A DNA stretch of 8,317 nucleotides from an uncultured Bacilli bacterium (lineage in GTDB: Bacteria > Bacillota_I > Bacilli_A > RF39 > UBA660), in contig CANQXB010000037.1 of assembly GCA_947627805.1 (NCBI GenBank), forward strand, positions 1 through 8,317. The letters run 5' to 3'. The translations under genes were made by a program, and so were the position numbers. The notes beneath the pieces were generated by a model. That model made no database searches. It saw only the letters and a list, made by a program, of their open reading frames with translations, and was not told the DNA's origin. Shown piece by piece: positions 7,272 to 8,317 of this stretch (within the stretch, counting starts at the first letter, position 1; every line of letters starts with the position of its first letter).

Positions 7272-7302
7272 TAAAAAAAATTACTTAAAAATCTTAAGTA
7301 AT
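7272..7302 (-). terminator. Rho-independent terminator after lepB
   Basis: A perfect 9-bp stem, ATTACTTAA with TTAAGTAAT (arms 7294-7302 and 7280-7288, 5-nt loop), is followed on the minus strand by eight U residues (7280-7273). It starts two bases past the lepB stop codon (7304-7306). It separates the rplS-lepB unit from the following promoter. Confidence 0.9.
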
Positions 7303-7303
7303 C

Positions 7304-7789
7304 TTATTTAACTTTACCAAAACGATTAAAGGGAAATAAAACTATTCCTACAGTACCATTTATATCATCATAAGTAATTGGCCCTAATAAACGACTATCT
7401 AAAGATACTTCTCTATTATCTCCCATTAAGAAATACTCGTTATCTTTTAAAGTAATACTTTTAAAACTTTCGGTATCACCATAGGCATAAGTATCTTCTA
7501 TTTCTTTATCATTTATATATAGTTTTCCATGACTATATTCTATTTTTTCACCTGGAAGCCCAATAACTCTTTTAATTAAGTTATCTTTATATACTCCTTT
7601 TTTAACGACTACAATATCAAATCGTGAATATTTTTTATCATATTTTTTAAGAAGCATTAATTCATTCCCTTTTAAGGTTGGAACCATACTATCACCTTGA
7701 ACAACAATTGGAGTTACAATAAAGGTTCTAATTAAAAAAACCACTAAAACAATAACAACATAAGGAATTAATTCCTTAATTATTTTCAT
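7304..7789 (-). CDS. lepB: Type I signal peptidase
   Basis: Membrane-anchored Ser/Lys protease that removes signal peptides from exported proteins. A single N-terminal membrane anchor (about residues 8-28) leads to the catalytic domain outside. Nucleophile S34 is in QGDSMVPTL, general base K73 in LIKRVIGLPGE, and the GDNR box (123-126) with DSR (131-133) is intact. At 161 aa with one anchor it is the compact Gram-positive (SipS-like) form. AGAGGTG lies four bases before the ATG. It follows rplS by 43 nt with only a 4-bp hairpin between, so the two are probably co-transcribed. Confidence 0.96.
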   Translation of the reverse strand: MKIIKELIPYVVIVLVVFLIRTFIVTPIVVQGDSMVPTLKGNELMLLKKYDKKYSRFDIVVVKKGVYKDNLIKRVIGLPGEKIEYSHGKLYINDKEIEDTYAYGDTESFKSITLKDNEYFLMGDNREVSLDSRLLGPITYDDINGTVGIVLFPFNRFGKVK

Positions 7790-7832
7790 AATTCACCTCT
7801 AGTCTAAACTAAAAGAAAAAAAGGCCTTAACC

Positions 7833-8174
7833 TTAATTTCTTTCTTTAACCTTATATTCTTTACGCATACCTTTAATAAAGTTAAGTTTACTTCTTCTAA
7901 CCATTCCGCGTTTTACAACAGTAATCTTATCAATAGTTGGGGCATTAACTGGGAATATTCTTGTTACTCCTACCCCACTAGATGTTTTACGAACAGAGAA
8001 AGTTTCAGAAACACTTCCACCCTTTTTAGCAATTACTAATCCTTCAAAGGCTTGGATTCTTTCTTTCTTACCTTCTTTTACCCAAACATCAACACGAACT
8101 GTGTCACCTACTCTAAACTCGGGAATGTCTTTACGAATATGACGTTCATTAATCTTATCAACTAAATTAGCCAT
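7833..8174 (-). CDS. rplS: 50S ribosomal protein L19
   Basis: Large-subunit protein at the interface with the 30S subunit. The protein reads as L19 along its whole length: DIPEFRVGDTVRVDVWVKEG near the N-terminus, RIQAFEGLVIAKKGG, ETFSVRKTSSGVGVTRIFP, and the basic end RRSKLNFIKGMRKEYKVKER. Its 113 aa is close to the usual 115. AAAGGAGTG (8188-8180) sits five bases before the ATG. A promoter and a leader hairpin precede it. In many Firmicutes rplS follows trmD, which would be outside the window. Confidence 0.98.
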   Translation of the reverse strand: MANLVDKINERHIRKDIPEFRVGDTVRVDVWVKEGKKERIQAFEGLVIAKKGGSVSETFSVRKTSSGVGVTRIFPVNAPTIDKITVVKRGMVRRSKLNFIKGMRKEYKVKERN

Positions 8175-8202
8175 TTCTTCACTCCTTTCTAAAATTATTA
8201 CC

Positions 8203-8240
8203 TGTAATCATTAATATATATTTCATTTAAGCGGATTACA
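8203..8240 (-). promoter_or_regulatory. Leader hairpin of rplS, candidate L19 autoregulatory leader
   Basis: In the 5' UTR (about 80 nt) a perfect 7-bp stem, UGUAAUC with GAUUACA (8240-8234 and 8209-8203), encloses a 24-nt loop that begins CCGCUUAAAUG. It ends about 14 bases before the ribosome site. Low-GC Gram-positives have a known L19 leader family at this place that is thought to be bound by L19. The match here is by position and general shape, not by a model search. Confidence 0.5.
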
Positions 8241-8262
8241 TACCTTTTTTGGGTTCTTGGTA

Positions 8263-8291
8263 ATTATACCACATTAACATTTTATTTACAA
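8263..8291 (-). promoter_or_regulatory. Sigma-A promoter of rplS
   Basis: TTGTAA (8291-8286), a 17-base spacer and a perfect TATAAT (8268-8263) with TG one base before it. Transcription would start near 8256, which gives the leader a length of about 80 nt. The remaining 26 bases to the window edge hold no gene that I can identify. Confidence 0.8.
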
Positions 8292-8317
8292 GTGTTTTTA
8301 CCTACCCAATATTTTTT

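Noticed and set aside
7816..7834. Terminator between rplS and lepB
   Set aside because: Only a 4-bp AAGG/CCTT stem before the T run; too weak to separate the two genes, at most an attenuator.
1..8317. CRISPR arrays, tRNA or rRNA genes, IS elements, phage or defence gene clusters
   Set aside because: No regular direct repeats, cloverleaf-like segments, transposase or integrase motifs were seen on either strand.

Overview
The window is a gene-dense, very AT-rich stretch in which every gene lies on the minus strand, so it is read from high to low coordinates. The AT richness, AGGAGG-type ribosome binding sites, sigma-A-like promoters and U-tailed intrinsic terminators indicate a low-GC Firmicute. 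So does the cluster rplS-lepB-rbgA-rnhB, a typical Firmicutes order. An uncultured Bacilli or Mollicutes-related gut lineage would fit, but the genus cannot be read from this sequence. A polytopic LtaS-type enzyme argues for a cell with a Gram-positive envelope rather than a wall-less mycoplasma. Trp is read from TGG and no conserved gene is broken by TGA. However, all genes here end in TAA or TAG and none in TGA.

Three transcription units can be proposed. (1) rplS (L19) with its own promoter and a leader hairpin, followed by lepB (signal peptidase I). A strong terminator sits one base past the lepB stop. (2) A perfect-consensus, extended -10 promoter drives an unrecognised 133-aa protein, then a dinD gene broken by an in-frame TAA. 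After these come rbgA (50S assembly GTPase), rnhB (RNase HII) and an LtaS-like membrane sulfatase-fold enzyme. rbgA/rnhB and rnhB/ltaS-like overlap, and a terminator abuts the last stop. (3) An OmpR/PhoB-type response regulator and its overlapping, TTG-initiated sensor kinase, followed by a 3' region with an orphan ribosome binding site and a terminator.

Units 1 and 2 together look like the standard rplS-lepB-rbgA-rnhB block with two accessory genes, the unknown protein and dinD, inserted between lepB and rbgA. Because lepB is terminated, rbgA, rnhB and the LtaS-like gene appear to depend on the accessory gene's promoter. The most notable single observation is dinD. Both parts match the DinD family and lie in one frame, separated only by a TAA at 6272-6274, with the missing linker still present and readable after the stop. 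I see no convincing new defence, CRISPR or mobile system.
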